Source: Actinotalea soli
Lineage (GTDB): Bacteria > Actinomycetota > Actinomycetes > Actinomycetales > Cellulomonadaceae
NCBI RefSeq assembly: GCF_017565425.1
Contig: NZ_JAGEMK010000011.1
Span: 1 to 64,000 of the forward strand
Direction: 5' to 3'
DNA: 64,000 bases
Shown: positions 36,601 to 44,270 of the stretch, in pieces
Position numbering within the stretch: position 1 is the stretch's first letter
How the letters are laid out: each line of letters begins with the position of its first letter
Program-made: the position numbers and the translations under genes
Notes under the pieces: generated by a model
Database searches by the model: none
What the model was told of the DNA's origin: nothing
What the model saw: only the letters and a program-made list of their open reading frames with translations

Positions 36601-37176
36601 GTAGTAGTTCTCCCGGCCGAGGATGTCCTGGAAGTCGCCGGCGGCGCGCACCGCCTCGTCGTACTGCCCCAGGCGCAGCCGGGTCTGCACCTCGCCCGAG
36701 GGGCAGCCGGTGGTCCCGATCAGGTCGGTCCCGTACTGCACGAGGAGCTCACGGTCCAGGCGCGGGGCCTTGCCCATCTGCCCCTCGAGCGAGCCGAGGG
36801 AACCCATCCGGAAGAGGTTGTGCATCCCGGCGGTCGACTTCGCCAGCAGCGTCATGTGCGTGTAGGACCCGTTGGCCGACACGTCGTCGGACTTCTGGTG
36901 CGCCTCGCCCCACTTGATGCGGGTCCGGTCGTGCCGGCTGGTCCCCGGCGTGAGGTACGCCTCGAGACCGATGATGGGCTTGACCCCGGCCGCGCGGGCC
37001 TTGCTCCAGAACTCGAAGGCGCCGAAGAGGTAGCCGTGGTCCGTCATGGCGATGGCCGGCTGCCCCTGCGCCGCGACCTCGGCGAACAGGTCGTCGAGCC
37101 GGGCCGCCCCGTCGAGCATCGAGTACTCGGTATGAGCGTGGAGGTGGACGAAGTCGGACCCACCTGCAGCTGCCAT
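33625..37176 (-). CDS. dnaE: DNA polymerase III alpha subunit
   Basis: This is the replicative polymerase. The 1183-residue protein has an N-terminal PHP domain with HLHAHTEYS (11-19), TDHG (45-48) and NDLHYV intact, which in mycobacterial DnaE1 gives proofreading. The catalytic aspartates are in PDFDVDFDE (417-425). Thumb, finger, HhH and OB-fold regions follow (NPWAAVTLEDIDGSVEIMFF near the end). I chose ATG 37176, 7 nt after TAGAAT; an in-frame GTG at 37200 would place that hexamer inside the gene. DnaE1 type is inferred from length and the PHP domain. Confidence 0.96.
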   Translation of the reverse strand: MAAAGGSDFVHLHAHTEYSMLDGAARLDDLFAEVAAQGQPAIAMTDHGYLFGAFEFWSKARAAGVKPIIGLEAYLTPGTSRHDRTRIKWGEAHQKSDDVSANGSYTHMTLLAKSTAGMHNLFRMGSLGSLEGQMGKAPRLDRELLVQYGTDLIGTTGCPSGEVQTRLRLGQYDEAVRAAGDFQDILGRENYYVELMDHGLDIETRVQKDLLRIAQDIGAPLVATNDLHYVKREDSISQDALLCINSGSTLADPDRFKFGGDGYYVKSAAEMRHLWSELPEACDNTLLIAEQCEMEFNTSANYMPNFPCPPGENETSWFIKEVETGLNYRYPSGIPDEVRRQAEYETQVITQMGFPGYFLVVADFINWAKENGIRVGPGRGSGAGSMAAYAMRITDLDPLKHGLIFERFLNPDRVSMPDFDVDFDERRRGEVIRYVSDKYGEDRVAQIVTYGTIKAKQALKDSSRLLGFPFAMGEKLTKAMPPAIMGKDISLTGIFDPQDKRYQEADEFRQIHSTDPDAQRVVELAQGIEGLKRQWGVHAAGVIMSSDPLIDIIPIMRRPQDGAVITQFDYPTCEGLGLIKMDFLGLRNLTILDDALANIVMNGKDAIELETLTLDDPATYELLGRGDTLGVFQLDGGGMRTLLRLMRPDNFEDISAVGALYRPGPMGANSHTNYALRKNGMQPVVPIHPELAEPLAEILGTTYGLIVYQEQVMAIAQKVAGYSLGQADILRRVMGKKKKAELDKQFEGFSTGMTDRGYSMDAVKMLWDILLPFSDYAFNKAHSAAYGVVSYWTAYLKANYPTEYMAALLTSVRDDKDKSAMYLGECRHMGITVLPPDVNSSSANFTAVGTDIRFGLTAVRNVGANVVDAIVKTREAKGDYTSFTDFLDKVPAVVCNKRTIESLIKAGAFDSLAPSRRALHLVHEQAVDSVVGVKRKEAEGQFDLFAGLGGGEEEGEDGALGFRVDVPDVPEWDKKQLLAFEREMLGLYVSDHPLSGLEHVLASAADCSVAALMADETRPDGSMVTVCGLITSLQRKMSKNGNPWAAVTLEDIDGSVEIMFFGETYLAYSTALAEDAVVTVRGRVRRRDETMQLQAVEVSLPDISAAETRPVTITMPVSRCTQPVVERLRDILASHPGVTEVHLTLTQPGRSTVMRLEEGLRIERSPALFGDLKALLGPGSLTG

Positions 37177-37183
37177 GCCGACG

Positions 37184-37189
37184 ATTCTA
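37184..37189 (-). promoter_or_regulatory. Start-proximal -10 (TAGAAT) for dnaE
   Basis: TAGAAT, five of six to the TATAAT consensus, ends 7 nt before the dnaE ATG. It supports a leaderless dnaE mRNA and the shorter N-terminus. Confidence 0.6.
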
Positions 37190-37227
37190 GGTCGGCTCAC
37201 CGACAGCGGGGACCACCGGCACGGACG

Positions 37228-38160
37228 TCAGTGGTGCCCGTCGCTCAGCCGGTCCCACGCCTGGGCCAGGTCCTGCGGGTAGGTGCTCTCGACCATGACG
37301 GGGCGACCCGTCGCGGGGTGCTCGAAGCCCAGCCGCATCGCGTGCAACCACTGGCGTCCGAGCCCGAGCCGTTGGGCCATGGCCGGGTCCGCGCCGTAGG
37401 TCGTGTCACCGACGCAGGGATGGCGCACGGCCGCCATGTGCACCCGGATCTGGTGGGTCCGGCCCGTCTCGAGGTGCACCTCGAGCAACGAGGCCGAGGG
37501 GACCATCTCCAGGACGGCGTAGTGGGTGACCGAGGGCTTGCCCGAGGCGGTCACCGCGAACCGGTAGTCGGCGCTGGGGTGCCGCCCGATGGGGGCGTCG
37601 ATCGTGCCCGTGGTGGGCTCCGGGTGGCCCTGGACCACCGCGTGGTAGACCTTCTCGACGGTCCGTTCCTTGAAGGCCCGCTTGAGCACCGAGTACGCCA
37701 GCTCGCTCTTGGCCACGACCATGAGCCCCGAGGTCCCGACGTCGAGCCGGTGCACGATCCCCTGACGCTCGGCAGCCCCAGAGGTCGCGACCCGATGGCC
37801 TGCCGCAACGAGGGCTCCGACCACCGTGGGCCCTGTCCAGCCCGGTGAGGGGTGGGCTGCGACCCCCACCGGCTTGTCGACGACGAGGACGTCCTCGTCC
37901 TCGAGCACGATCCGCAGCCCCGGGACGGGCTCGGGCGGGGCGGCCGGAGCGACCGGGTCGAGGGCCTCGACGTCGACCTCGAGCCAGGACCCCGCGGGGA
38001 GGCGGTCGGACTTGCCCACCGTGGCGCCGTCGAGCAGGACGGCGCCGGCTGCGGCGAGGTCGGCCGCCCTGGTCCGGGAGATGCCGAGCAGCCGAGACAG
38101 CCCGGCGTCGACCCGCTCGCCGGCGAGACCGTCCGGGACCGGGAGGGAGCGCGCGCTCAC
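37228..38160 (-). CDS. rluD: RluA/RluD-family rRNA pseudouridine synthase
   Basis: The enzyme makes pseudouridine in 23S rRNA. The 310-residue protein has an N-terminal S4 domain ([20 protein letters not shown]), the catalytic Asp D140 in [10 protein letters not shown], and the [10 protein letters not shown] block. GTG 38160 overlaps the lspA stop as GTGA; the lspA-rluD pair is common in bacteria. RluD identity (helix 69 sites) is the usual assignment but not proven by sequence. Confidence 0.92.
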   Translation of the reverse strand: MSARSLPVPDGLAGERVDAGLSRLLGISRTRAADLAAAGAVLLDGATVGKSDRLPAGSWLEVDVEALDPVAPAAPPEPVPGLRIVLEDEDVLVVDKPVGVAAHPSPGWTGPTVVGALVAAGHRVATSGAAERQGIVHRLDVGTSGLMVVAKSELAYSVLKRAFKERTVEKVYHAVVQGHPEPTTGTIDAPIGRHPSADYRFAVTASGKPSVTHYAVLEMVPSASLLEVHLETGRTHQIRVHMAAVRHPCVGDTTYGADPAMAQRLGLGRQWLHAMRLGFEHPATGRPVMVESTYPQDLAQAWDRLSDGHH

Positions 38161-38735
38161 GCGGTCTCCCCGCGGGCGCCCGAAGGCGGTACGGGGGGCG
38201 GCGGGACGTCGTCGGGGACGTCGTCCTCGGCCCCCGCGGGCTGGTCGGACTCACGGGTGCCGTCGATCCCGGTCCCGCGCAGGCTGAGCAGGATCACCAG
38301 GCCCGCGGCCACGACGATGGCGATGTCCGCGACGTTGCCGACGAACCACGAGCCGTAGGCGATGAAGTCCACCACGTGCCCCTGGGCGAAACCAGGATCC
38401 CGGACCAGGCGGTCGATGAGGTTGCCCACGGCGCCCCCCAGCAGGAGGCCGAGCGTGATGGCCCAGGCGCGCGAGCCCAGCTTGGCCGAGATCCGCAGGA
38501 TGATCACCGACACGGCCACGGCGGCGATCGTGAAGACCCAGGTCATGCCGGTGGCGATGCTCAGCGCCGCGCCCGGGTTGTAGAGCAGCGTCAGGCCGAG
38601 CAGGTCCCCGAGGACCGGGATGCGCTCACCCTCGGTGAGCGCGGCGACGGCCCAGATCTTGGTGGCCTGGTCGACCACGACGACCAGAACGGCCAGGGTG
38701 AGCAGGAGGACGAGCAGCGGGCGGGCAGGTCTCAC
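38157..38735 (-). CDS. lspA: Prolipoprotein signal peptidase (signal peptidase II)
   Basis: LspA cuts the signal peptide from lipoproteins in the membrane. The 192-residue protein has four membrane helices, VVDQATK, YNPGAAL, and the two catalytic-Asp blocks GNLIDRL and NVADIAI. The C-terminal tail (about 45 residues) is acidic and Pro-rich, longer than in E. coli. GTG 38735 starts 2 nt after the TraR-like stop. Its substrates would include the lipoprotein protease at 22981. Confidence 0.94.
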   Translation of the reverse strand: MRPARPLLVLLLTLAVLVVVVDQATKIWAVAALTEGERIPVLGDLLGLTLLYNPGAALSIATGMTWVFTIAAVAVSVIILRISAKLGSRAWAITLGLLLGGAVGNLIDRLVRDPGFAQGHVVDFIAYGSWFVGNVADIAIVVAAGLVILLSLRGTGIDGTRESDQPAGAEDDVPDDVPPPPVPPSGARGETA

Positions 38736-38737
38736 GC

Positions 38738-39220
38738 TCAGCGACGCTCCTGGCGGGCCTTGCACGTGACGCACAGCGTCGCGCGGGGGAAGGCCTGCAG
38801 CCGTGCCTTGCCGATGGCCTCGGCGCAGGACTCGCAGCGGCCGAACCCCTCAGCACCCACCCGGCGCAGGGCGTGCAGGTTCTGCTCGAGCAGGTCCCGG
38901 GTGTTGTTGACGAGGGTGAGCTCCTGCTCGCGCTCGAGGGCGCTCGACCCGGAGTCGGCCTGGTCGTCCCCCGCGCCGTCCCCCGAGTTGCGCAGGAGGT
39001 CCGAGAGCTCGGCGTCGGCCGCGGCCAGCTCGGCCCGCAGGCGGCCGATCTCGGTGATCAGCCCAGCGGCGATCTCCTCGACCTCGGCCGCGGTCCACGG
39101 ATCCTCACCGTCCCGCACAGGGAAGCCACCGACGGCTGCTGCCAGGTCGGGCATCTCGTGGTCGGTCTCAAGACGCAGACCGTAGGCCGTGGTCGATCGA
39201 CCGGGCTCCTCGGTGGCCAT
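38738..39220 (-). CDS. TraR/DksA-family zinc-finger protein
   Basis: This 160-residue protein ends in a TraR/DksA C4 zinc finger: FGRCESCAEAIGKARLQAFP then CVTCKARQERR. A helical region with heptad-like Leu/Ala precedes it (about 45-115). Related proteins modulate RNA polymerase through its secondary channel, but the acidic DxxDxA tip of DksA is not clearly present, so the target is unsure. ATG 39220 follows GGGAG. It lies between divIVA and lspA, a common actinobacterial position. Confidence 0.85.
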   Translation of the reverse strand: MATEEPGRSTTAYGLRLETDHEMPDLAAAVGGFPVRDGEDPWTAAEVEEIAAGLITEIGRLRAELAAADAELSDLLRNSGDGAGDDQADSGSSALEREQELTLVNNTRDLLEQNLHALRRVGAEGFGRCESCAEAIGKARLQAFPRATLCVTCKARQERR

Positions 39221-39244
39221 GGCGCTCCCTGGGGACGAAGGTCA

Positions 39245-39313
39245 CGCGAGAGTAGACCTCTCGCGCAGGACGCACAACGCACCACACCGCTGCGGTGTGG
39301 TGCGTCGTGCGTC
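39245..39313 (-). terminator. Long hairpin after divIVA
   Basis: A 22-bp stem with one mismatch or G-U pair (39269-39290 with 39292-39313) has almost no loop. A second perfect 8-bp stem CGCGAGAG/CTCTCGCG lies at 39245-39265. No T-run follows. The pair most likely ends divIVA transcription; the second stem also holds TACTCT, a possible -10 for the TraR-like gene. Confidence 0.7.
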
Positions 39314-39331
39314 ATCCGTGCTGTGCGGCGG

Positions 39332-40018
39332 TCAGCCGTTGAACTGCAGACCGCCCTCGCTGCCACCGGCCCGCGGGGCCACCGTGCTGCCGCGCGAGTC
39401 GAGGTCCCCGAGGAGGTTCTCGAGGTAGCTCTTGAGCCGCGTGCGGTAGTCCCGCTCGAAGACGCGGAGCTCGTCGATCTTGCGCTCGAGGAGGCTGCGC
39501 TCCTGCTCGAGCTGGGCGAGGGTCCGGTTGGACGTCTCCTCGGCCTCGCGGACGATCCGGGTCGCCTGCGTCTTGGCCTCGGTGATGATCCGGTCACCCT
39601 CCTCCTGGCCCGACCGCACGTAGTCGTCGTGCAGCTTCTGGGCGAGCTGGAGCATGCCGGTCGCCGACTCGGGCTCGCTGACCCGCTGGCCCGAGGGGGC
39701 TGCAGCCGGCGCCGGGGCGGGCGTCGGGGCCGGAGCCGGGGTCGGCTCAGGAGCCGGCTCGGGCTGCGGGGCGGGCTCGGGCTGCGCGACCGGGGCCGGC
39801 GCCTGCGCCTGGCCACCTCCCGCGCGGCTCAGCTCGGCGATCCGGCGCTCGGCCGCCGCGAGCTTGCCCTTGAGGTCGTCGTTCTCCGCGGTGACGGACC
39901 GCAGCGTGTTGACGACCTCGTCGAGGAAGTCGTCGACCTCGTCCTGGTCGTAGCCCTCGCGGAACTTGGTCGCCTGAAACTTCTTGTTCAGGACGTCGTC
40001 TGCGGTCAGCAGAGCCAT
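39332..40018 (-). CDS. divIVA: Cell-pole protein DivIVA (Wag31)
   Basis: In actinobacteria DivIVA marks curved poles and directs polar wall growth. The 228-residue protein has the conserved membrane-binding N-terminus (ADDVLNKKF...FREGYDQDEVDDFLDEV), a first coiled coil to about 68, and a Pro/Ala-rich linker (about 70-110). A second long coiled coil runs from about 117 to 205. It ends the division cluster, with ATG 40018 after a GAGGTGA ribosome-binding site. A leader of about 60 nt with TACCGT as -10 is possible. Confidence 0.95.
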   Translation of the reverse strand: MALLTADDVLNKKFQATKFREGYDQDEVDDFLDEVVNTLRSVTAENDDLKGKLAAAERRIAELSRAGGGQAQAPAPVAQPEPAPQPEPAPEPTPAPAPTPAPAPAAAPSGQRVSEPESATGMLQLAQKLHDDYVRSGQEEGDRIITEAKTQATRIVREAEETSNRTLAQLEQERSLLERKIDELRVFERDYRTRLKSYLENLLGDLDSRGSTVAPRAGGSEGGLQFNG

Positions 40019-40165
40019 GGTGTCACCTCGGTTGTTCGTGCTGGTCGGGCCCCGGCAGTCCGCCGACCGCCACGGCTCACGGTAGCGGAGATCAGGCGGA
40101 GTGCACGGGCTGGGAGCTGCAGTGACGGGCGTGTCGGTCCGTGAGGAGCCGGCGCGCCCTGTGAG

Positions 40166-40453
40166 TCAGAGGAACCTGAGCACGCTGAGCAGGAGCCACC
40201 CCGCGAACATCACGATGATGAAGGCGAGGTCCAGACGGATGCCGCCCAGGTTGAGCGGAGGAACGACCCGTCGCACGGCGCGCAGGGGCGGGTCGGTCAC
40301 GGTGTAGGCGGCCTCGGCGACGACCAGCACCACGCCGCGCGGGCGCCAGTCCCGCGCGAAGACCTGGACCCACTCGAACACGAGCCTGACGAACATCAGG
40401 AGCAGGAAGGCCAGGACCAGGTAGTAGAGGACCAGGACGACGACGCCGGGCAC
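40166..40453 (-). CDS. YggT-family membrane protein
   Basis: This 95-residue protein has two membrane helices (about 2-24 and 72-93) joined by the conserved YTVTDPPLRAVRRVVPPL loop of YggT. The family is tied to cell division through its constant place between sepF and divIVA. GTG 40453 starts 1 nt after the sepF stop. Exact biochemical role unknown. Confidence 0.92.
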   Translation of the reverse strand: MPGVVVLVLYYLVLAFLLLMFVRLVFEWVQVFARDWRPRGVVLVVAEAAYTVTDPPLRAVRRVVPPLNLGGIRLDLAFIIVMFAGWLLLSVLRFL

Positions 40454-40454
40454 G

Positions 40455-40922
40455 TCAGCTCTGGTTGAAGAAGCCGGCGCGGGTCTCGCCCCCGGCGACC
40501 TGCTCCTCGCCGGTCACCTCGACGTGCTCCGGGGAGAGCAGGAAGACCTTGCTCGTCACGCGCTCGATGGCCCCGTGCAGCCCGAAGATCAGGCCGGCCG
40601 AGAAGTCGACGAGGCGCTTGGCGTCGGCATCGGTCATTTCCGAGAGGTTCATGATCACGGGCGTTCCCGACCGGAAGGCCTCGCCGATCACCCGGGCGTC
40701 GTTGTACGACCGCGGGTGGATCGTGGTGATCCGACGCAGCTCGACGGCCGTGGTCGGGACGGGGCGGGCGACGTCACGCCGGATCGGGGTGACCTCGGCC
40801 TCGTACTCCTGCGGCACGGCGTACTCCTCGTCGTACTCGTCGACGTACTCGTCGGCCTGACCGTGTCGGTCCTCCTCGGCCAGCCCCAGGTACAGCATCG
40901 TCTTGCGCAGCGCTCCGGCCAT
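40455..40922 (-). CDS. sepF: Cell division protein SepF
   Basis: SepF anchors FtsZ to the membrane and is essential where FtsA is missing, as in actinobacteria. The 155-residue protein has an N-terminal amphipathic helix ([13 protein letters not shown]), an acidic linker ([11 protein letters not shown]), and the SepF core with [42 protein letters not shown] and [16 protein letters not shown] 40922 follows a GGGAGGAGG site. A TAGCGT -10 lies about 90 nt further up. Confidence 0.96.
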   Translation of the reverse strand: MAGALRKTMLYLGLAEEDRHGQADEYVDEYDEEYAVPQEYEAEVTPIRRDVARPVPTTAVELRRITTIHPRSYNDARVIGEAFRSGTPVIMNLSEMTDADAKRLVDFSAGLIFGLHGAIERVTSKVFLLSPEHVEVTGEEQVAGGETRAGFFNQS

Positions 40923-41034
40923 CGCGGCCTCCTCCCGAGAACGGTCCAGGTGGACCGTCGCCCAGGGCGTCGATCCGATCAGTGCTCACGCTAACCCCCC
41001 GTACCCCGAGGTCACCCCCGCGACACGCCCAAGG

Positions 41035-41805
41035 TCACGAGGCGCGCAGCAGCCGCACGACGCCGCCGTGACGCCCCGCGGGCCGCCCCTGGGGCACGCC
41101 GCGGTGCGAGTACCACCGCGGGTCCTCGAGGGTGCACGAGCCGAGGTGACAGACCTGCCGGACCCCCGCCGCGAAGAGCTGAGCCCCGACCCCCGCCGGG
41201 AGGTCGAGGGCCGCGGTTCCCCGGCGGGTGCGGGACCGGGTCTCCGGCACGGCGGCCACCACCTGGGCGGCGAGCTCGGCGGGGACCTCGTAGCAGGACC
41301 CGCACACCGCCGGACCCACCACGGCCCGCAGGTCGGTGACCTGCGCGCCGCGCCCGACCATCGCCGCCACGGCCCGTCCGACGACGTCACCGACCACCCC
41401 GGCGCGGCCTGCGTGCACCGCCGCGGCCACCCCGTGGTGCGGGTCGCACAGCAGGACCGGCACGCAGTCGGCGGCGAGCACGACCAGCCCCACCTCGGTC
41501 GAGGTCGTGACGAGGCCGTCCGCCGTCGGCACCTCGGTCGGGTCCTGAGGCGCTGCGGGCACGGGGTGCACGTGGGTGCCGTGCACCTGCCTGGCCGTGA
41601 CCACGGGCACACCGAGCCAGTCGGCGAGACCCTCTCGACGGGCGAGGACCACCGCGTCCTCCTCCCCCAGGCCGAGCCCGAGGTTGAAGTCCCCGTGCGG
41701 CGAGGCCGCGGCAGGGCGACCGCCACTCCCCTCGGGCGCGACCGCCATCGTGAACGCGGCCTGCACCCCTGGACCCAGGTCGACCTCGAGGAGGGGCGGT
41801 CGCAC
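41035..41805 (-). CDS. pgeF: Laccase-domain purine nucleoside/polyphenol enzyme (YlmD/YfiH)
   Basis: This 256-residue protein belongs to the YfiH/LACC1 family, linked to nucleoside phosphorolysis and peptidoglycan editing. Metal/active residues visible are H75 (RQVHGT), C114 (AADCVP) and H131. The motif usually written HAGWRG here reads HAGRAG (131-136). It sits between ftsZ and sepF. A yggS-type gene commonly found between pgeF and sepF is absent. The symbol follows the E. coli editing factor; function here is not tested. Confidence 0.85.
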   Translation of the reverse strand: MRPPLLEVDLGPGVQAAFTMAVAPEGSGGRPAAASPHGDFNLGLGLGEEDAVVLARREGLADWLGVPVVTARQVHGTHVHPVPAAPQDPTEVPTADGLVTTSTEVGLVVLAADCVPVLLCDPHHGVAAAVHAGRAGVVGDVVGRAVAAMVGRGAQVTDLRAVVGPAVCGSCYEVPAELAAQVVAAVPETRSRTRRGTAALDLPAGVGAQLFAAGVRQVCHLGSCTLEDPRWYSHRGVPQGRPAGRHGGVVRLLRAS

Positions 41806-41819
41806 GGTCGCCCGACGGC

Positions 41820-43133
41820 TCAGGAGTGCTTGAGGAAGTCGGGCAGGTCGAGGTCGTCGTTGCTGCTGCGGCGCGGCGACCGGTCCTCGAACACCCGGGG
41901 CACCTCGACTGCGCCCGTCGACGACTCACGCTCCTCGCCCAGGAAGGACGGCACGGGCTCCTCCTCGACCCGTCCCGGGGTGCGCGGCTCCTCGTGCGCC
42001 CCCTGGTAGGGAGCGTCGCTCCAGGCGGGCGTCTCGTCGACCTGCTGGGCCGGGACCGCGACGGGGACTGACGGCGGCAGCTCGGCCGCAGCCGGCCGCA
42101 CAGGCTGCTCGGACCCGGCCCCGGGCAGGTGCGGGGCGCTGCCGCTGACCTGGCCCAGGGCACGGCTGTCCTTGCGGATGCTCGGCGAGCCGCTGTCGAA
42201 CCCGGCCGCGATGACGGTGACACGCACCTCGTCGCCGAGGGCGTCGTCGATGACCGCACCGAAGATGATGTTCGCCTCGGGGTGGGCGGCCTCCTGGACC
42301 AGCCGCGCGGCCTCGTTGATCTCGAACAGGCCCAGGTCCGAGCCGCCCTGGATCGACAGCAGCACGCCGTGGGCACCGTCGATGCTCGCCTCGAGCAGCG
42401 GGGAGGAGATCGCGAGCTCGGCGGCCTGGACGGCCCTGTCGTCACCCCGGGCCGAGCCGATCCCCATGAGGGCGCTCCCGGCCCCCTGCATGACGCTCTT
42501 GACGTCGGCGAAGTCCAGGTTGATCAGCCCGGGCGTGGTGATGAGGTCGGTGATCCCCTGGACACCGGAGAGGAGCACCTGGTCGGCCGAGTGGAAGGCG
42601 TCGAGCACCGAGACGTTCCGGTCCGAGATCGACAGCAGCCGGTCGTTCGGGATGACGATGAGGGTGTCCACCTCGGAGCGCAGCGCGTCGATGCCTGACT
42701 CGGCCTGCACCGAGCGTCGGCGCCCCTCGAAGGTGAACGGTCGGGTGACGACACCGATGGTCAGGGCTCCCAGGGAGCGCGCGATGCGCGCGACCACGGG
42801 GGCACCACCCGTGCCGGTGCCACCGCCCTCGCCTGCCGTGACGAAGACCATGTCGGCACCCCGCAGGACGTCCTCGATCTCCTCGGCGTGGTCCTCGGCG
42901 GCCTTCTTGCCGACCTCGGGGTCGGCCCCGGCGCCGAGCCCGCGGGTGAGCTCGCGCCCGACGTCGAGCTTGACGTCGGCGTCGGACATGAGCAGCGCCT
43001 GGGCGTCGGTGTTGATCGCGATGAACTCGACCCCCTTGAGGCCGACCTCGATCATCCGGTTGACGGCGTTGACGCCACCGCCGCCGATGCCGACCACCTT
43101 GATGACTGCCAGGTAGTTCTGCGGAGCTGCCAC
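41820..43133 (-). CDS. ftsZ: Cell division protein FtsZ
   Basis: FtsZ polymerises with GTP to form the Z ring. The 437-residue protein has the tubulin signature GGGTGTG at 103-109, the T7 loop [11 protein letters not shown], and the C-terminal peptide [10 protein letters not shown] that contacts SepF and other partners. A variable Pro/Glu-rich linker (about 320-425) joins them. GTG 43133 follows GAGAGG by 7 nt. A 138-nt leader with an inverted repeat separates it from ftsQ. Confidence 0.98.
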   Translation of the reverse strand: MAAPQNYLAVIKVVGIGGGGVNAVNRMIEVGLKGVEFIAINTDAQALLMSDADVKLDVGRELTRGLGAGADPEVGKKAAEDHAEEIEDVLRGADMVFVTAGEGGGTGTGGAPVVARIARSLGALTIGVVTRPFTFEGRRRSVQAESGIDALRSEVDTLIVIPNDRLLSISDRNVSVLDAFHSADQVLLSGVQGITDLITTPGLINLDFADVKSVMQGAGSALMGIGSARGDDRAVQAAELAISSPLLEASIDGAHGVLLSIQGGSDLGLFEINEAARLVQEAAHPEANIIFGAVIDDALGDEVRVTVIAAGFDSGSPSIRKDSRALGQVSGSAPHLPGAGSEQPVRPAAAELPPSVPVAVPAQQVDETPAWSDAPYQGAHEEPRTPGRVEEEPVPSFLGEERESSTGAVEVPRVFEDRSPRRSSNDDLDLPDFLKHS

Positions 43134-43160
43134 GTCCGTGCCTCTCGTTACGCGAGTCTC

Positions 43161-43185
43161 AACCTTCAGGTTCCACTAGAAGGTT
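43161..43185 (-). promoter_or_regulatory. Inverted repeat in the ftsZ leader
   Basis: AACCTTC (43161-43167) and GAAGGTT (43179-43185) form a perfect 7-bp inverted repeat with an 11-nt loop, in a local A/T-rich patch 27 nt before ftsZ. It may be an RNA hairpin or an operator. The adjoining minus-strand sequence CTGACATAACTCTAACCT may hold a promoter. Confidence 0.5.
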
Positions 43186-43271
43186 AGAGTTATGTCAGAT
43201 GCTGCCAGGTGCGACGCTAGGTGCCCCGACCGCTCGCAGCAACGACCACGGGCGCGTGTCGCACGACGGGC

Positions 43272-44270
43272 TCACGAGCTGGTGATCGGCAGCTCCGGGG
43301 CCGAGACGTCGAAGACCGTCACGCCCTCGGTGACCTCGGCCTCACGCAGCGTCGCCAGGACGGTCGCCTTGAGGGTCGTCTGCTCCGCGCTCCCCCACTC
43401 GACCCGTGCCCCGTCGGCGAGCACCAGGCGGACCGTGTCCTGGCTCTCGGCCGAGAGCTCGACCACCTCCGCGGCGAGCTCCTCGGGCAGGAGCTGCAGC
43501 ACGGCGAGCACCGCGCGCAGGGCCCGGGCGTCGGGGTCCTCGAGGGGGACGCTCACCACCGGGATGCCTTCAGGGGCCTCCGCCACCCGACCGACCTGGA
43601 CGCCGTCGACGTCGAGCAGGGCCAGGCCCTCCTCGGCCGGTACCGCGGCCACGGGTTCCCGGGAGACGACGGTGACCTGCAGCCCGACGGGCCACACCCG
43701 CGCCACCTCGGCGGCGCGGACCCCGGGGACGTCGAGCACCGCGCGACGCAGCCCCACGGTGTCCAGACGCGGCAGCGGCGTCCCGGCGTAGGCCGCGACC
43801 ACCGCCCGGACCTCGTCCGCGTCGACCACCGTGCCCTGGCCGCGGACCTCGACCTCGTCCGTGTCGAGGGCCATCAACGGGGAGAGGAAGAGCGCACCGA
43901 GCACGCCGGCGACCAGGACCAGCACGGCCGAGGACCACAGCACCCGGCGCCTGGTCAGGCGACGTCGCAGCGCGACCCGCTCGGCGAACCGCGCGGCGGA
44001 CCCGGTCGAGACCACCGGGGGCCGCACCGGGCGCCAGCCCGGCCGGGCGACCTCGCGGGACGGAGCCTGCGGCACACTCCCGCCCGCGGAGGGCGACGAG
44101 GTCCGGTGCGTGCGTGCCCCTGCTGCGGGAAGGACCCTCTCGGGCGCCCGCGTCCCGGGGCGCGGGGCGGTCCCGGTCCCGCGCGAGCGCCCTGCGGCGG
44201 GCGCGACCGGCTGACGGGAGGTCGGCGTCGGGACCGGCGCGACACGGCGCGGCCGGGCGGGCGGCCTCAT
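43272..44270 (-). CDS. ftsQ: Cell division protein FtsQ/DivIB
   Basis: FtsQ bridges early and late division proteins. The 332-residue protein has a 108-residue basic, Pro-rich cytoplasmic part, one membrane helix (109-130), a POTRA domain (about 131-205, VEVRGQGTVVDADEVRAVV...LPRLDTVGLRRAVLDVPGVRAAEVARVWP) and the beta domain. The N-terminal tail is long for the family. ATG 44270 overlaps the murC stop as ATGA. Confidence 0.94.
   Translation of the reverse strand: MRPPARPRRVAPVPTPTSRQPVAPAAGRSRGTGTAPRPGTRAPERVLPAAGARTHRTSSPSAGGSVPQAPSREVARPGWRPVRPPVVSTGSAARFAERVALRRRLTRRRVLWSSAVLVLVAGVLGALFLSPLMALDTDEVEVRGQGTVVDADEVRAVVAAYAGTPLPRLDTVGLRRAVLDVPGVRAAEVARVWPVGLQVTVVSREPVAAVPAEEGLALLDVDGVQVGRVAEAPEGIPVVSVPLEDPDARALRAVLAVLQLLPEELAAEVVELSAESQDTVRLVLADGARVEWGSAEQTTLKATVLATLREAEVTEGVTVFDVSAPELPITSS

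Noticed and set aside
34693-37848. A plus-strand open frame of about 1050 codons opposite dnaE and rluD
   Set aside because: Long antisense frames are expected in 73% G+C DNA. The translation is low in complexity (His/Asp/Val/Arg-rich), matches no family, and dnaE on the other strand is unmistakable.
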